The position numbers and the translations under genes are program-made. A DNA stretch of 64,000 nucleotides from JAICXG01 sp036825615 (GTDB lineage Bacteria > Verrucomicrobiota > Verrucomicrobiia > Chthoniobacterales > UBA10450): positions 255,265 to 319,264 of the forward strand of contig DAISXY010000002.1 of assembly GCA_036825615.1 (NCBI GenBank), in the 5' to 3' direction. Positions 16,818 through 25,725 of this stretch are shown here, piece after piece (the first letter of the stretch is position 1; each line of letters opens with the position of its first letter). Under the pieces are notes generated by a model. It had not been told where the DNA came from. It did no database searches and worked only from the letters and a program-made list of their open reading frames with translations.

Positions 16818-19800
16818 ATGACTAATTTACTGTATGGCCGCAGGCATTGCGACTTTAGTGTGGCTGCCCACCAAATCCTGTCCTCCGTCGGATCGATTAT
16901 CATCTGTAGTCTTATTACTGTAGCTACGGCATTGAGTCGCACTCCTGCTGAGTCTTATATCTTTGAGACCCTGCCAGGTCAGCGCGTTGCAGCCCAAAGC
17001 CGGTCCTTCGTTAACGCCTATAACTCTCCGGCTGACGTTGCAGTGGATGATTTCGGAAATCTCTACGTCGCCGATGCGAACAACCACGTCGTTCGAAAGG
17101 TTACTCCCGGTGGAGTGGTGAGCGTGCTGGCCGGCAGCCCTGGCAAGCCCGGGAGCAGCGACGGTCCTCATAATGCCGCCCGCTTTTATTACCCCAAAGG
17201 CATCGCACTCGACCGGTTCGGAAATGTCTACATCGCCGATACGGCCAATCACACAATCCGCAAGATTACGTCCGATGGAACTGTGACGACTCTTGCCGGC
17301 TTGGCGGGAAGCGTTGGTGCTGCGGATGGCAACGGAGCGATGGCACGTTTTTATTATCCGCATGGGATCGCGGTCGACCGCAGTGGGAACATTTTTGTCG
17401 CAGATACCTTTAATCACACGCTGCGCCTCATTCGGAACACCGGTTTGGTAAGCACCATCGCCGGCGCCCCTGGGGCAACTGGTAGCACGGATGGCGCAGC
17501 TGCTTCGGCGCGGTTTGATCATCCGGTAGCGATCGCGACCGATAACACGGGAAACGTTTACGTCGCCGATTCTGGAAACCATAGCATTCGTCGCCTCGCC
17601 TCAAAGGGCGTGGTAACTACGCTGGCCGGCGTCAGTGGCTTAAAAGGCAGTGCGGATGGAGATCCGCGGTCTGCCCGTTTTAATTATCCAACCGGGATCG
17701 TAGTTGACGACCGGGGAATTCTGTTTGTAGCCGACACCTTCAATCAAACGATTCGCCGCATCACTCAGAATGGCGAGGTGACCACCGTCGCCGGCTCCAC
17801 CGGCTCTCTCGGTCATGCGGATGGACCAGGCGCAGTGGCGCAATTCAACTATCCCGCCGGACTTACCTGTGACCAGAGCGGCACTCTATTTATCGCGGAT
17901 AGCTTCAACGATGCGATTCGAATCGGGCGAGTAATTAAACCCGACCTACGAGCAGCCATCCCTGCTGGATCCATGGGTGAACAAAGGGAACGTACCTCCA
18001 GCTCAGTACTTCAGCCTGCTGACCCGAACGCTACTCAGGGAACCCCAACCCCCACACCAACTCCCACTCCGATACCGCCCTCGCAAGAAGTGTATGCTTT
18101 GGCCGATGACGGCACGCCCCTCCATTGGACAGTGTATCGACCCTTGGGAACAGGGCCCTGGCCGGCCGTCCTCGTGATTCACGGCGGCTTCTTTCGAGCC
18201 GGCGACGACAGCACCGGAGGCAAAATGGCTGAAGCGGCGAAAGATCTCGCTGCGGCCGGATATCTGACCCTTTCGATCGAGTACCGACTTGCCCCACCTG
18301 GTGGCCTTCAGGGCCAAACCAGTGATGGGCGTTTTCCACAGCAGACCAACGACTGTAAGAAAGCAGTGCGTGCCGCCCGAGCCGACTCGCGCTGCAACGG
18401 ATTAGTGGGCGCGCTCGGAGGCTCGGCCGGCGCAACCCACGCCGCCTTTATCGCCGCCGACGGGACTCCGTTTGATGATAAGATAGACGTCGCTGTCTGT
18501 CTCTCTGGTGCCTACGACTTTTCCGATCCCATTTCTCTGAATGATCCAACCCGGCAACCATTTAAGTCATCGGTTGAGAACTATGTCTTTGTTCCGCCGG
18601 TTCCTGGCGAGCCACTCTATTCGACTACATTGTACGCCGACTCCGTCGTCGCAGCGGTCACTAACAACGTTAGCCCCTTGATGCTGGTCCAGTCGGCCGA
18701 CGAAAGCATGCCACCGGGGCAGATGCCAGACCTGGTAGCTAAGCTCAATGCGGTCGGGGCGGTCAATTACCAGCAAGTCCTGCTCCCGGGAAGCAATCAC
18801 AGTTGGAACTGTTGGCCGAGTGCACGTGACCAGTACAATGCCATTGGTTTTATCGCTGCCGCCTTCGCCAACGCTGGGAAGCCGACGCCTACGCCAACTC
18901 CGACGACCAGTCCGACGCCGACTCCCACCGACACGCCTACCCCAACCCCAACCGGCACACCAACGCCAACGCCAACTGACACGCCAACACCGACCCCAAC
19001 CGGCACACCAACGCCAACGCCAACTGACACGCCAACACCGACACCAACCGATACTCCGACGGCAACTCCGACGGATACACCAACCCCAACGCCAACGGAT
19101 ACACCGACGCCAACTCCGACTGATACCCCGACGCCGACTCCGACCGATACCCCGACACCTACGCCAACCGATACACCGACGCCAACTCCGACTGATACCC
19201 CGACACCGACGCCAACCGATACTCCGACGCCGACTCCGACCGATACCCCCACACCGACACCAACTGACACTCCAACGCCGACTCCGACCGATACCCCGAC
19301 ACCGACACCAACTGACACTCCAACGCCAACTCCGACTGATACTCCGACGCCAACCCCGACTCAGACGCCTACGCCTACACCAACCCCCACCCCAACCCCA
19401 ACACCTCCGCCCACTCCAACGCCGACTCCAACGCAGACTCCAACGCCGACTCCGACCCCAACCCCGATCCCTGCGCCACTCATAACCAAGCAACCGGTGA
19501 GCAAGACGGTTAATCCTGGTGAAACCGCTACCTTCAGCGTTACGGCCAGTGGAACCGGCACGTTGAGTTATCAATGGATGAAGAATGGCACAGACATAGC
19601 CGGCGCCACCAAAAAATCCTACACCACTCCGCCAGCTACAGCGGGTGACAACGGCAGCCTTTTCTCAGTTCGCGTGAGCAATGCCGGCGGATCAGTGACC
19701 AGTGCAACGGCTACGTTGACAGTGAGAACGCCTCCCACCATTACCGTTCAACCTCCCGATATCAAGGTCAACGCTGGCAAAACTGCGAAATTCAGTGTCA

Positions 19801-19988
19801 CCGCGACCGGCACTGCCACCTTGAAATATCAGTGGAGTAAAAATGGCATCAATATCTCGGGCGCGACCAAGTCCTCCTACACCACCCCAAAGACAGTTAG
19901 CTCCGATAACGGCTCTTTGTTCTCGGTTGTGGTGAGCAACACTGCTGGCTCCGTCACAAGCAGAAGCGCCATGCTGACCGTACAATAG
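16818..19988 (+). CDS. Secreted mosaic protein: NHL propeller, alpha/beta-hydrolase esterase, PT linker, two Ig-like domains
   Basis: 1056 residues; ATG 4 bases after AGGAG (16809-16813). A long hydrophobic signal segment (about 20-42) is followed by five to six NHL repeats (about 60-385, motif YVADANNHVVRKVTPGG / GIAVDRSGNIFVADTFN). Next comes a BD-FAE-type esterase (about 420-690) with oxyanion His-Gly-Gly (455-457), nucleophile elbow GGSAG (Ser536) and His661. A Thr-Pro-rich linker (about 690-885) leads to two Ig-like repeats (about 890-972 and 975-1056, each with YQW...KNG). The architecture suggests a cell-surface or secreted esterase held on a rigid linker. The substrate is unknown; carbohydrate or plant polymer esters are a guess. 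Confidence 0.85.
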   Translation: MTNLLYGRRHCDFSVAAHQILSSVGSIIICSLITVATALSRTPAESYIFETLPGQRVAAQSRSFVNAYNSPADVAVDDFGNLYVADANNHVVRKVTPGGVVSVLAGSPGKPGSSDGPHNAARFYYPKGIALDRFGNVYIADTANHTIRKITSDGTVTTLAGLAGSVGAADGNGAMARFYYPHGIAVDRSGNIFVADTFNHTLRLIRNTGLVSTIAGAPGATGSTDGAAASARFDHPVAIATDNTGNVYVADSGNHSIRRLASKGVVTTLAGVSGLKGSADGDPRSARFNYPTGIVVDDRGILFVADTFNQTIRRITQNGEVTTVAGSTGSLGHADGPGAVAQFNYPAGLTCDQSGTLFIADSFNDAIRIGRVIKPDLRAAIPAGSMGEQRERTSSSVLQPADPNATQGTPTPTPTPTPIPPSQEVYALADDGTPLHWTVYRPLGTGPWPAVLVIHGGFFRAGDDSTGGKMAEAAKDLAAAGYLTLSIEYRLAPPGGLQGQTSDGRFPQQTNDCKKAVRAARADSRCNGLVGALGGSAGATHAAFIAADGTPFDDKIDVAVCLSGAYDFSDPISLNDPTRQPFKSSVENYVFVPPVPGEPLYSTTLYADSVVAAVTNNVSPLMLVQSADESMPPGQMPDLVAKLNAVGAVNYQQVLLPGSNHSWNCWPSARDQYNAIGFIAAAFANAGKPTPTPTPTTSPTPTPTDTPTPTPTGTPTPTPTDTPTPTPTGTPTPTPTDTPTPTPTDTPTATPTDTPTPTPTDTPTPTPTDTPTPTPTDTPTPTPTDTPTPTPTDTPTPTPTDTPTPTPTDTPTPTPTDTPTPTPTDTPTPTPTDTPTPTPTDTPTPTPTQTPTPTPTPTPTPTPPPTPTPTPTQTPTPTPTPTPIPAPLITKQPVSKTVNPGETATFSVTASGTGTLSYQWMKNGTDIAGATKKSYTTPPATAGDNGSLFSVRVSNAGGSVTSATATLTVRTPPTITVQPPDIKVNAGKTAKFSVTATGTATLKYQWSKNGINISGATKSSYTTPKTVSSDNGSLFSVVVSNTAGSVTSRSAMLTVQ
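18886..19475 (+). repeat. 24-bp coding tandem repeat, TPTPTPTD units
   Basis: About 18 imperfect units of 24 bp encode Thr-Pro-Thr-Pro-Thr-Pro-Thr-Asp (some Gly, Gln or Ala variants), then shorter PT repeats. Third positions vary between units while the amino acids hold, so the linker is under protein-level selection rather than freshly expanded. The antisense frames give long spurious Gly-Val and Arg-Trp reading frames. Confidence 0.85.
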
Positions 19989-20478
19989 TTACCCGCTTGC
20001 TTCCCATTGATGCGCTAATACCGCTAGTTGGCTAGTGAGCACAGCGTCTCACCTACATCCTCTCCTGTGGGAGAGGAGGAGGCGAAGCGCCAGGTGAGGG
20101 CAGCCCCGGAGAGGCATGAAAAACTTCCGTAACCGAGGGCCGAAGCCGAGCTCCGGAAGATCGCCGCGAGCCCCTGGAGTTTTTCTCGCCCGCGCTGCGC
20201 GCCGGAGGATTGTGAAAATTTTCCAAAACTTCCACCCGAAATTCCCGTAAGTACTTATGTGAGCGTCCGTTTTCGTCCGGCCCCATCCCCACCGGATGAA
20301 GGCGGCGTGCCCGCGACGGCATCCATCAGGACCGATCGTGGCAGGGCGGCTCTTCTCCCTCGAGCGAAGGCGGCTGTTACCCCAGGACACCACTTTTCTC
20401 CGGGCGCAGCGCGACCGCCGCCGTGCGGGCAAAGATTTCGCTTGAGGAGGGCGGCGTTTTTTCCCACCCTCGCCGGAA
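19989..20478. other. Intergenic region with a repeat and a palindrome before the sigma-factor gene
   Basis: 490 bp with no supportable gene. 20052-20106 is a GTGGGAGAGG...AAGCGCCAGGTGAGGGC repeat of the family seen at 28882 and 33948. 20248-20257 is the perfect palindrome TAAGTACTTA within an AT-rich patch (20214-20260), the likeliest regulatory site for the ECF gene. Confidence 0.5.
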
Positions 20479-21252
20479 ATGTGCCCCGATCCGGCGCTCG
20501 ATCCCGCAGGCAGCAGCGGCCGCTTCCATACGACGCGCTGGAGCTTGATTGTCTCATCGCTCGATGGGGAAGGCGACGAAGCCAAAGCCCGCGAAGCACT
20601 CGCCCAACTTTGCAGGATTTACTGGCGCCCGATCTTTTTCTTCATCGTCCGCCGCGGTTATTCCGAGGCTGATGCGCAAGACCTGACGCAGGATTTTTTT
20701 CTCGCGATCTTGAAACACAACCTCCTTCAGCAGGCCGATCCCGAACGCGGACGCTTCCGTTCTCTCCTCCTCAAGTCGTTGCAAAACTTCCTCAACGACG
20801 CGCACGCCCGGACGCGTAGCAAGAAACGCGGTGGCGACGTTCAGTTTGTCTCCTGGGATGACTGGGCGGCGGAAGCCCCTTCGCGCCTGACGATCCCGGC
20901 CGCGGCTTTGGAAAGCTGGCCCGCGGAACGGCTCTTCGATGTCCGCTGGGCGGCGACAGTCGCGGAACGCGCCCTGCGCCACTTGCAGGAGGAATGCGAA
21001 AGTCGCGGACGCCGGCGCGTCTTTGATGCCCTCAGCGGCGCGCTCGTGGCTGAGCGCGCAGAAATTTCCTATGACCAGCTGGCGCGCGCACTCGGCGTCG
21101 GCACGCCCGAGATCAAGCGGCTCCTTCATCAATTGCGACGCCGCTACCGCGACCTCCTCCGGGCCGAAGTGGCCGACACGGTTGCGCGCAAAGAGGAGGT
21201 CGAAGATGAATTGCATCACCTGGTTCGAGCTTTGGCAGTGACGGTTGGTTGA
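20479..21252 (+). CDS. ECF-type RNA polymerase sigma factor
   Basis: 257 residues, longer than typical ECF factors. Region 2 (about 15-90) includes TTRWSLI...WRPIFFFIVRRGYSEADAQDLTQDFFLAIL. Region 4 (about 180-230) includes ISYDQLARALGVGTPEIKRLLHQLRRRYRDLL. It stops 16 bp before the kinase gene, so the two are almost surely co-transcribed. Planctomycetes and Verrucomicrobia have many such ECF plus membrane Ser/Thr kinase pairs; the kinase is thought to act as, or on, the sigma regulator. No anti-sigma gene is present. Confidence 0.85.
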   Translation: MCPDPALDPAGSSGRFHTTRWSLIVSSLDGEGDEAKAREALAQLCRIYWRPIFFFIVRRGYSEADAQDLTQDFFLAILKHNLLQQADPERGRFRSLLLKSLQNFLNDAHARTRSKKRGGDVQFVSWDDWAAEAPSRLTIPAAALESWPAERLFDVRWAATVAERALRHLQEECESRGRRRVFDALSGALVAERAEISYDQLARALGVGTPEIKRLLHQLRRRYRDLLRAEVADTVARKEEVEDELHHLVRALAVTVG

Positions 21253-21268
21253 CCCTTGATGTCGAGCT

Positions 21269-24019
21269 ATGAATCCCGCCGGACTTACCGACTCACTGGC
21301 GGGAATCGATTCTAGGCCTCACGAATGTCCGCATTGTCATAGCGCCTCGCGCATCGTCCAAGGCCTTTGCCTCGGTTGCCTTCTCAGCAGCGCCGTTAGC
21401 ACGGAAGATGATGGACCGGATGAATTCGATCAAACACTGGCCGCGATTCCGGTGGCAGATACTCACTGGCGGCTCGGTAACTATGAGATCCTGGAGGAGA
21501 TCGGGCGCGGCGGAATGGGTGTCATTTATCGCGCCCGGCAACGTCACTCTCGCCGCATCGTCGCGCTTAAGCGCGTCCTGAGTTATCACGCCGACTCACG
21601 CGAGACCCTGGCTCGTTTCCGCCGCGAAGCCGAAGCAGCCGCGAGTCTCGATCATCCCAATATTCTTCCCATCTACGAAGTCGGGGAGAGCGAGGAAGGC
21701 ATGCCTTATTTCAGTATGAAATACGCCTCGGGCGGCAGTCTCCTTGAGGTCGGCCCCGCCCTCTTCCCTGACCGCCGCCGAATTGTAAGTCTAATGGCAA
21801 AGGTGATTCGTGCCGTGCAACACGCCCACCGCCAGGGCATCCTCCATCGTGACCTGAAACCGGGTAACATCCTCCTCGACGGCCGCGGCGAACCGATGGT
21901 GAGTGACTTCGGTCTCGCCAAGTGGCTCGATACTTCTACTGACCTGACCCGGACCCTCACGATCTTTGGCACACCAGGTTACATCGCGCCCGAGCAAGCG
22001 GAAGGACGAGCGACCGACCTCACTCCCGCGGCTGATGTTTACAGCCTCGGCGCAATCCTCTTTGGCTTACTTGCAGGTCGCCCGCCCTTCCTTGGCGATC
22101 ACGCGCTCGCAGTCATTTGCCAGGCCTCGGACAAACCCGCGCCAAAGCTACGCTCGTTAGTCAGGGGCGCAGACAAAGACCTGGAGACGATCTGCGCCCG
22201 CTGCCTCGAGCGCGAGCCCAGCGCGCGTTATCGGTCCGCTGGGGACCTCGCCGAGGACCTCGAGCGCTGGCTCGAAGGCCGCCCAATTATTGCGCGGCCT
22301 GTTTCGCCACCAATACGCCTCTGGCGCTGGACAAGAAGAAACCCGATTTCCGCGGCGGCGGCGAGCGTAGCACTTCTCCTCGCCGCGGCCGTTGTTTTTA
22401 TTCAACTAGGCCGAAGCAGACTCGAGCGGGCCTCAGAAAGAGCTGCGCTGTACCAGCGTTCGTTGGCGATCATGCCATTTTTACACCTCGACACCGGGGA
22501 AATGGACGCGAGCTGGGCAAGCCAGCTCGCAGGGTTGGTCCAGAGAGAACTCATCCGGAGCGGACCATCGCGAGTAGTCCCGGTGACGGAATGCGACATC
22601 TCAAAATCACTGCCAACTCCTGATACAATCCGGCAACTAAGCGATAGCATGGGGACGCGCACAGTTCTTTGGGGAACAGTTCGCCAGATCAATCGTAACA
22701 CCCGAGTCTCAATGCGCTTGCTTGATGCCCGGACCGGCAATGTCCTTCTGCAACATTACTTCAGCTTTACGAGGACGGAGATCCCGGCGGCCGATGTTGC
22801 TTCGGCCGCGGTAAGTGACTTAACATCCGCCTTGGCCCGCGATGGCGCGTTTGACGACGGCCAGCGCGATCCCGTATTCCGGAACAGTCTCGCAGCTGAT
22901 TACTTTCGTGCCGGAGAAGAGTTTCAGAGGAGGCGCGATAAGCCAAATCTCGACCGTGCATTGGAATGTTTCGATAAGGCAATTACGAGCGAGCCTGCCT
23001 CCGCGCTGGCCCGCGCGTCCTTCGCGATGACAGCAGTCGGTCGTTTCTATTCCGCGCAAGCTTCTGCAGAATTACTGACAAAGGCAAAGCAGTTCGGGCG
23101 TGAAGCGATAAAACTGAATCCGGCCTTGCCTGAGGCGCATCGTGCGCTAAGCGGCTTGTTGTATGCCGAGAATGACTTGCTGGGCAGTCGCGAACAGGCG
23201 TTTGAAGCGATTGAACTCGGCGGCCCGAATGAAGGGTCCATTATTGCCGTAGGAGACCTTACGAAGGCGCTCGGTAGACCGGACGTTGCGCTGCGCTGGC
23301 ACGCGTTCGGAAAGATTATTCAACAACATCCCTCTGATTACGAATTCACGATGGCCGATTGTTGGGCCGACCTCGCGGCGGACGAAAAGGCCGAACAAAT
23401 CTATCAGCGCGTTTCGGCTCTTCATCCGGATCTGCCGGAGGGGTGGATCGGCATGTGCCGCTTGCGTTTGCTGGAGGGTAACTTTCCGGCAGCGCGACAG
23501 ATCTATCAGGACAACCTCGGCGCGTTCACGCAATTTCCTTTGGCTACACAAATGGCGGCGGAGGTCGAGTTCTTTTCTCGTAACTGGCCGGAAGCAGAGC
23601 GGTTCTATCGTGCCCTCGCTGATAATGATCCTGACGGAGGAGCGGAATTTTTCGGGGCAGTCAGCTTTCGGTCAGCCTTGGGTCGCTTGCGCCAACTCGC
23701 TGGTGCGCGGGACGCTGCCGAGGCGGTACTTACGTCATGTTTGGAAAGCGCGACGGCGGCATTTCAGCGCGCCCCTAATAATCCCAATGTTCTCTACCGG
23801 CTGGCAGCGATAGAGGCATCTCTCGCTCAAAAAGACTCGGCGCTGACTCATCTTCGGCATGCATATGAATGCGGGTGGATCGATTATCGATCACTCCGTC
23901 TCGATCCGAGGTTCGACGGAGTACGTGAAGGCGAAGCCTTCGAACAGATTTGCAAAGAAATGGCCGCGCGTGTGGCCTCGATGCGAGCGGCAACAATCAG
24001 CCGAAAGATGACTCAATAA
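21269..24019 (+). CDS. Transmembrane Ser/Thr protein kinase with C-terminal TPR sensor part
   Basis: 916 residues. A small zinc-ribbon-like motif (Cys20, Cys23, Cys34, Cys37) precedes the kinase domain (about 72-335). The kinase has glycine loop GRGGMG, Lys101 in VALKRVL, catalytic HRDLKPGN (from His193), DFG at Asp213 and GTPGYIAPE, so it should be active. One transmembrane helix (about 358-378) leads to an external region with a FlgO/adenylate-cyclase-associated fold (SLAIMPFLHLDTGEMDASWA) and several TPR-like repeats (about 530-900). It probably phosphorylates its partner sigma factor or other targets in response to an envelope signal. Substrate unknown. Confidence 0.9.
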   Translation: MNPAGLTDSLAGIDSRPHECPHCHSASRIVQGLCLGCLLSSAVSTEDDGPDEFDQTLAAIPVADTHWRLGNYEILEEIGRGGMGVIYRARQRHSRRIVALKRVLSYHADSRETLARFRREAEAAASLDHPNILPIYEVGESEEGMPYFSMKYASGGSLLEVGPALFPDRRRIVSLMAKVIRAVQHAHRQGILHRDLKPGNILLDGRGEPMVSDFGLAKWLDTSTDLTRTLTIFGTPGYIAPEQAEGRATDLTPAADVYSLGAILFGLLAGRPPFLGDHALAVICQASDKPAPKLRSLVRGADKDLETICARCLEREPSARYRSAGDLAEDLERWLEGRPIIARPVSPPIRLWRWTRRNPISAAAASVALLLAAAVVFIQLGRSRLERASERAALYQRSLAIMPFLHLDTGEMDASWASQLAGLVQRELIRSGPSRVVPVTECDISKSLPTPDTIRQLSDSMGTRTVLWGTVRQINRNTRVSMRLLDARTGNVLLQHYFSFTRTEIPAADVASAAVSDLTSALARDGAFDDGQRDPVFRNSLAADYFRAGEEFQRRRDKPNLDRALECFDKAITSEPASALARASFAMTAVGRFYSAQASAELLTKAKQFGREAIKLNPALPEAHRALSGLLYAENDLLGSREQAFEAIELGGPNEGSIIAVGDLTKALGRPDVALRWHAFGKIIQQHPSDYEFTMADCWADLAADEKAEQIYQRVSALHPDLPEGWIGMCRLRLLEGNFPAARQIYQDNLGAFTQFPLATQMAAEVEFFSRNWPEAERFYRALADNDPDGGAEFFGAVSFRSALGRLRQLAGARDAAEAVLTSCLESATAAFQRAPNNPNVLYRLAAIEASLAQKDSALTHLRHAYECGWIDYRSLRLDPRFDGVREGEAFEQICKEMAARVASMRAATISRKMTQ

Positions 24020-24035
24020 GTGAAAGAATGAAACA

Positions 24036-24377
24036 ATGGCAGAAGATTACAACGATAACGATCCAGAAGTTAGAAAGAAAGCTATGGTAGCTCTTTGGAA
24101 TGCGTTCCAGAGCGACCCGGCGTTAAAAAAAACATGCACAGATCACTCCCACCCCGAGCAGGCGCGTCGTGCTGCCTGGGAGGCACTAAAGAAAGCAGGT
24201 GACTTTCAAGACGATCCCGACGGCATCGATGATGTTGACGTGCAGGTATTCGATTCCAACGATCGTCCGGGTTCGGACAAGCTGGTCACGATTGTTTTCC
24301 CGGACAACTTCGACCCGATGTCGTTCACCCCTTGTGACAACACGATGGTAGGTGTCGTCATTCAGGACCTGCTTTAG
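24036..24377 (+). CDS. Small acidic protein after the kinase, probably cut at its 3' end
   Basis: 113 residues, acidic, no signal peptide. A helical N-terminal half (VRKKAMVALWNAFQSDPALK, CTDHSHPEQARRAAWEALKK) and a beta-rich end (VDVQVFDSNDRPGSDKLVTI). I do not recognise the family. It starts 16 bp after the kinase stop, so it is likely part of the ECF-kinase transcript. Its last 13 or so codons are antisense to the surviving part of a haem-peroxidase gene, suggesting a deletion joined the two and replaced its original C-terminus. A role as small substrate or leader-type peptide is speculation. Confidence 0.5.
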   Translation: MAEDYNDNDPEVRKKAMVALWNAFQSDPALKKTCTDHSHPEQARRAAWEALKKAGDFQDDPDGIDDVDVQVFDSNDRPGSDKLVTIVFPDNFDPMSFTPCDNTMVGVVIQDLL

Positions 24378-25001
24378 GAAGTCGTTCACTACCAAGTACG
24401 GATAGGTTTCAACAGTTCTCCGTCTGGCTTCATCAAAGTTCGCTCCTTCACTTACGGCTTTATTGTGAAGTTTCATGAAGAGCACACAAATCTGTCTCAA
24501 AATGAGATTTTCCGTGTTCCTGTCCTCAGCTGAAGCCGGGCACCCACAATCGTCCATGGGGAGGTCAAAGGTCTCCCCGTTCCTTGTAACATTCGTTCCC
24601 AATCTGAACGACGCCATGTCAGCTTCATACAAATGCGAATCCTGTGTAGGGCCGCCGAGGTAGATGTGGTGCAGATCTAAACAGCCGCCCGCAACGTTGG
24701 GTGTGGCGGAGGGTTCTTTCACTCCGGCCAGCTGAAGAGGCGTTTCATCTCGGATTAGATCATGGTCGATGAACTGACCGAAATAGGTGTAGGCGGCAGT
24801 CGGCGAGTTGGGCAGTTGTTTTCCCCCGCCGACGGGCGTGGCCCTGCTCGGCCGCATGGAAAACGCAAGCTGGCGCAAACTCTCGCAATTAAACCGCTGC
24901 TTCGAAGCGGGCAGTAAGCGGCCAAACCTCGCAGGGGCCGTACATTCACAAGGCTGGATCGGGTTCATTGGAGACCTGTGATAATCCCGCGAGAGTTTCA
25001 A
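24186..25001 (-). pseudogene. Truncated animal-type haem peroxidase
   Basis: The frame reads AYTYFGQFIDHDL with the distal His, LDLHHIYLGGP, ICVLFMKLHNKAV and YPYLVVNDFLKQVLN, all hallmarks of the animal haem peroxidase (cyclooxygenase-like) family. Similarity stops near 24336 and the remaining 49 codons are antisense to the small gene on the + strand. The second half of the domain, including the proximal haem His, is missing. The start could be at 25001 or at 24968. Such enzymes are usually above 450 residues, so this is a broken gene. Confidence 0.75.
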
Positions 25002-25066
25002 TCGGCGGGTTTTATGTCCAGAACATAATCAGGTCGACATGGGCAAGATTTCTCGAAAGTTGCCTG

Positions 25067-25459
25067 CTAGTCCTCCTCTATAGCCCGCCGAAGGCTCGCT
25101 CCTAACCTTCCTCTCGATCTCTGCACCCCAGGCTGACCGTAATACAGCTGACTTGAGCGCTCGCTGTCAGGTCCGTCACCATAAATCTGCTCAAGATCAA
25201 GGATGGACCTGCGGAGGTTGATAACTCCTTCAGATGCGTCGACGGCCGCAGGTCCAACGGAGAATTGGTAAATGTCAGGTTGTGGTCGACAAATTGACGG
25301 AAATACGTGTACCCGGCAGGCAGATCTCGTGAACCCCACGGTCCGGGATCCGTCTGCAAGTTCGTTCAGCTTGGGTTCGTGCTCAGCGCTGAGTGGCCGG
25401 TTTGCACTAGGCAGTATCTGCTCATATCCGCCTTTCGATGGGGGTTGGCTGTTTATCAT
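25067..25459 (-). pseudogene. Second, frameshifted peroxidase remnant
   Basis: The N-terminal part (SANRPLSAEHEPKLNELA) is in one frame. Then AGYTYFRQFVDHNLTFTNSP, with the family distal-His motif, follows in a second frame, and GVINLRRSILDLEQIYGDGP is back in the first. Two opposite frameshifts lie near 25375 and 25225. It is N-terminal peroxidase sequence only and lies directly upstream of the other remnant in the same orientation, so a tandem duplication is likely. Confidence 0.75.
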
Positions 25460-25725
25460 ACCAGATTTGTAAAAACGGTCACGAGTCGATTTTAAAATGC
25501 TTGTCATAAAGGAAACACGGACGCCGGGCCTGAAAGTTCTGGACTTTCTCGTCCACAATCCTGATTCGGACGAGGACTTCGGCACGTGCCATCCGCAGCC
25601 CGTGTTTGACCTTCTCCCGGAAGAATTTCCCGGCTGCGCCGCGCCGCCGGTGCCGCATATTTGTCCGAAGCGGTGGCCCCGACTTCGGTGGTTGCCAACT
25701 TATTATGTCGGGCAAAGATTTCGCG

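Noticed and set aside
18567..19574. Long minus-strand frames rich in Arg-Trp and Gly-Val across the PT-linker region
   Set aside because: They are antisense readings of the 24-bp TPTPTPTD repeat; the + strand frame has signal peptide, domains and a ribosome-binding site.
20049..20585. 178-aa minus-strand frame opposite the sigma-factor leader
   Set aside because: Composition is antisense-like and Arg-rich; it overlaps the sigma gene start and a palindromic repeat.
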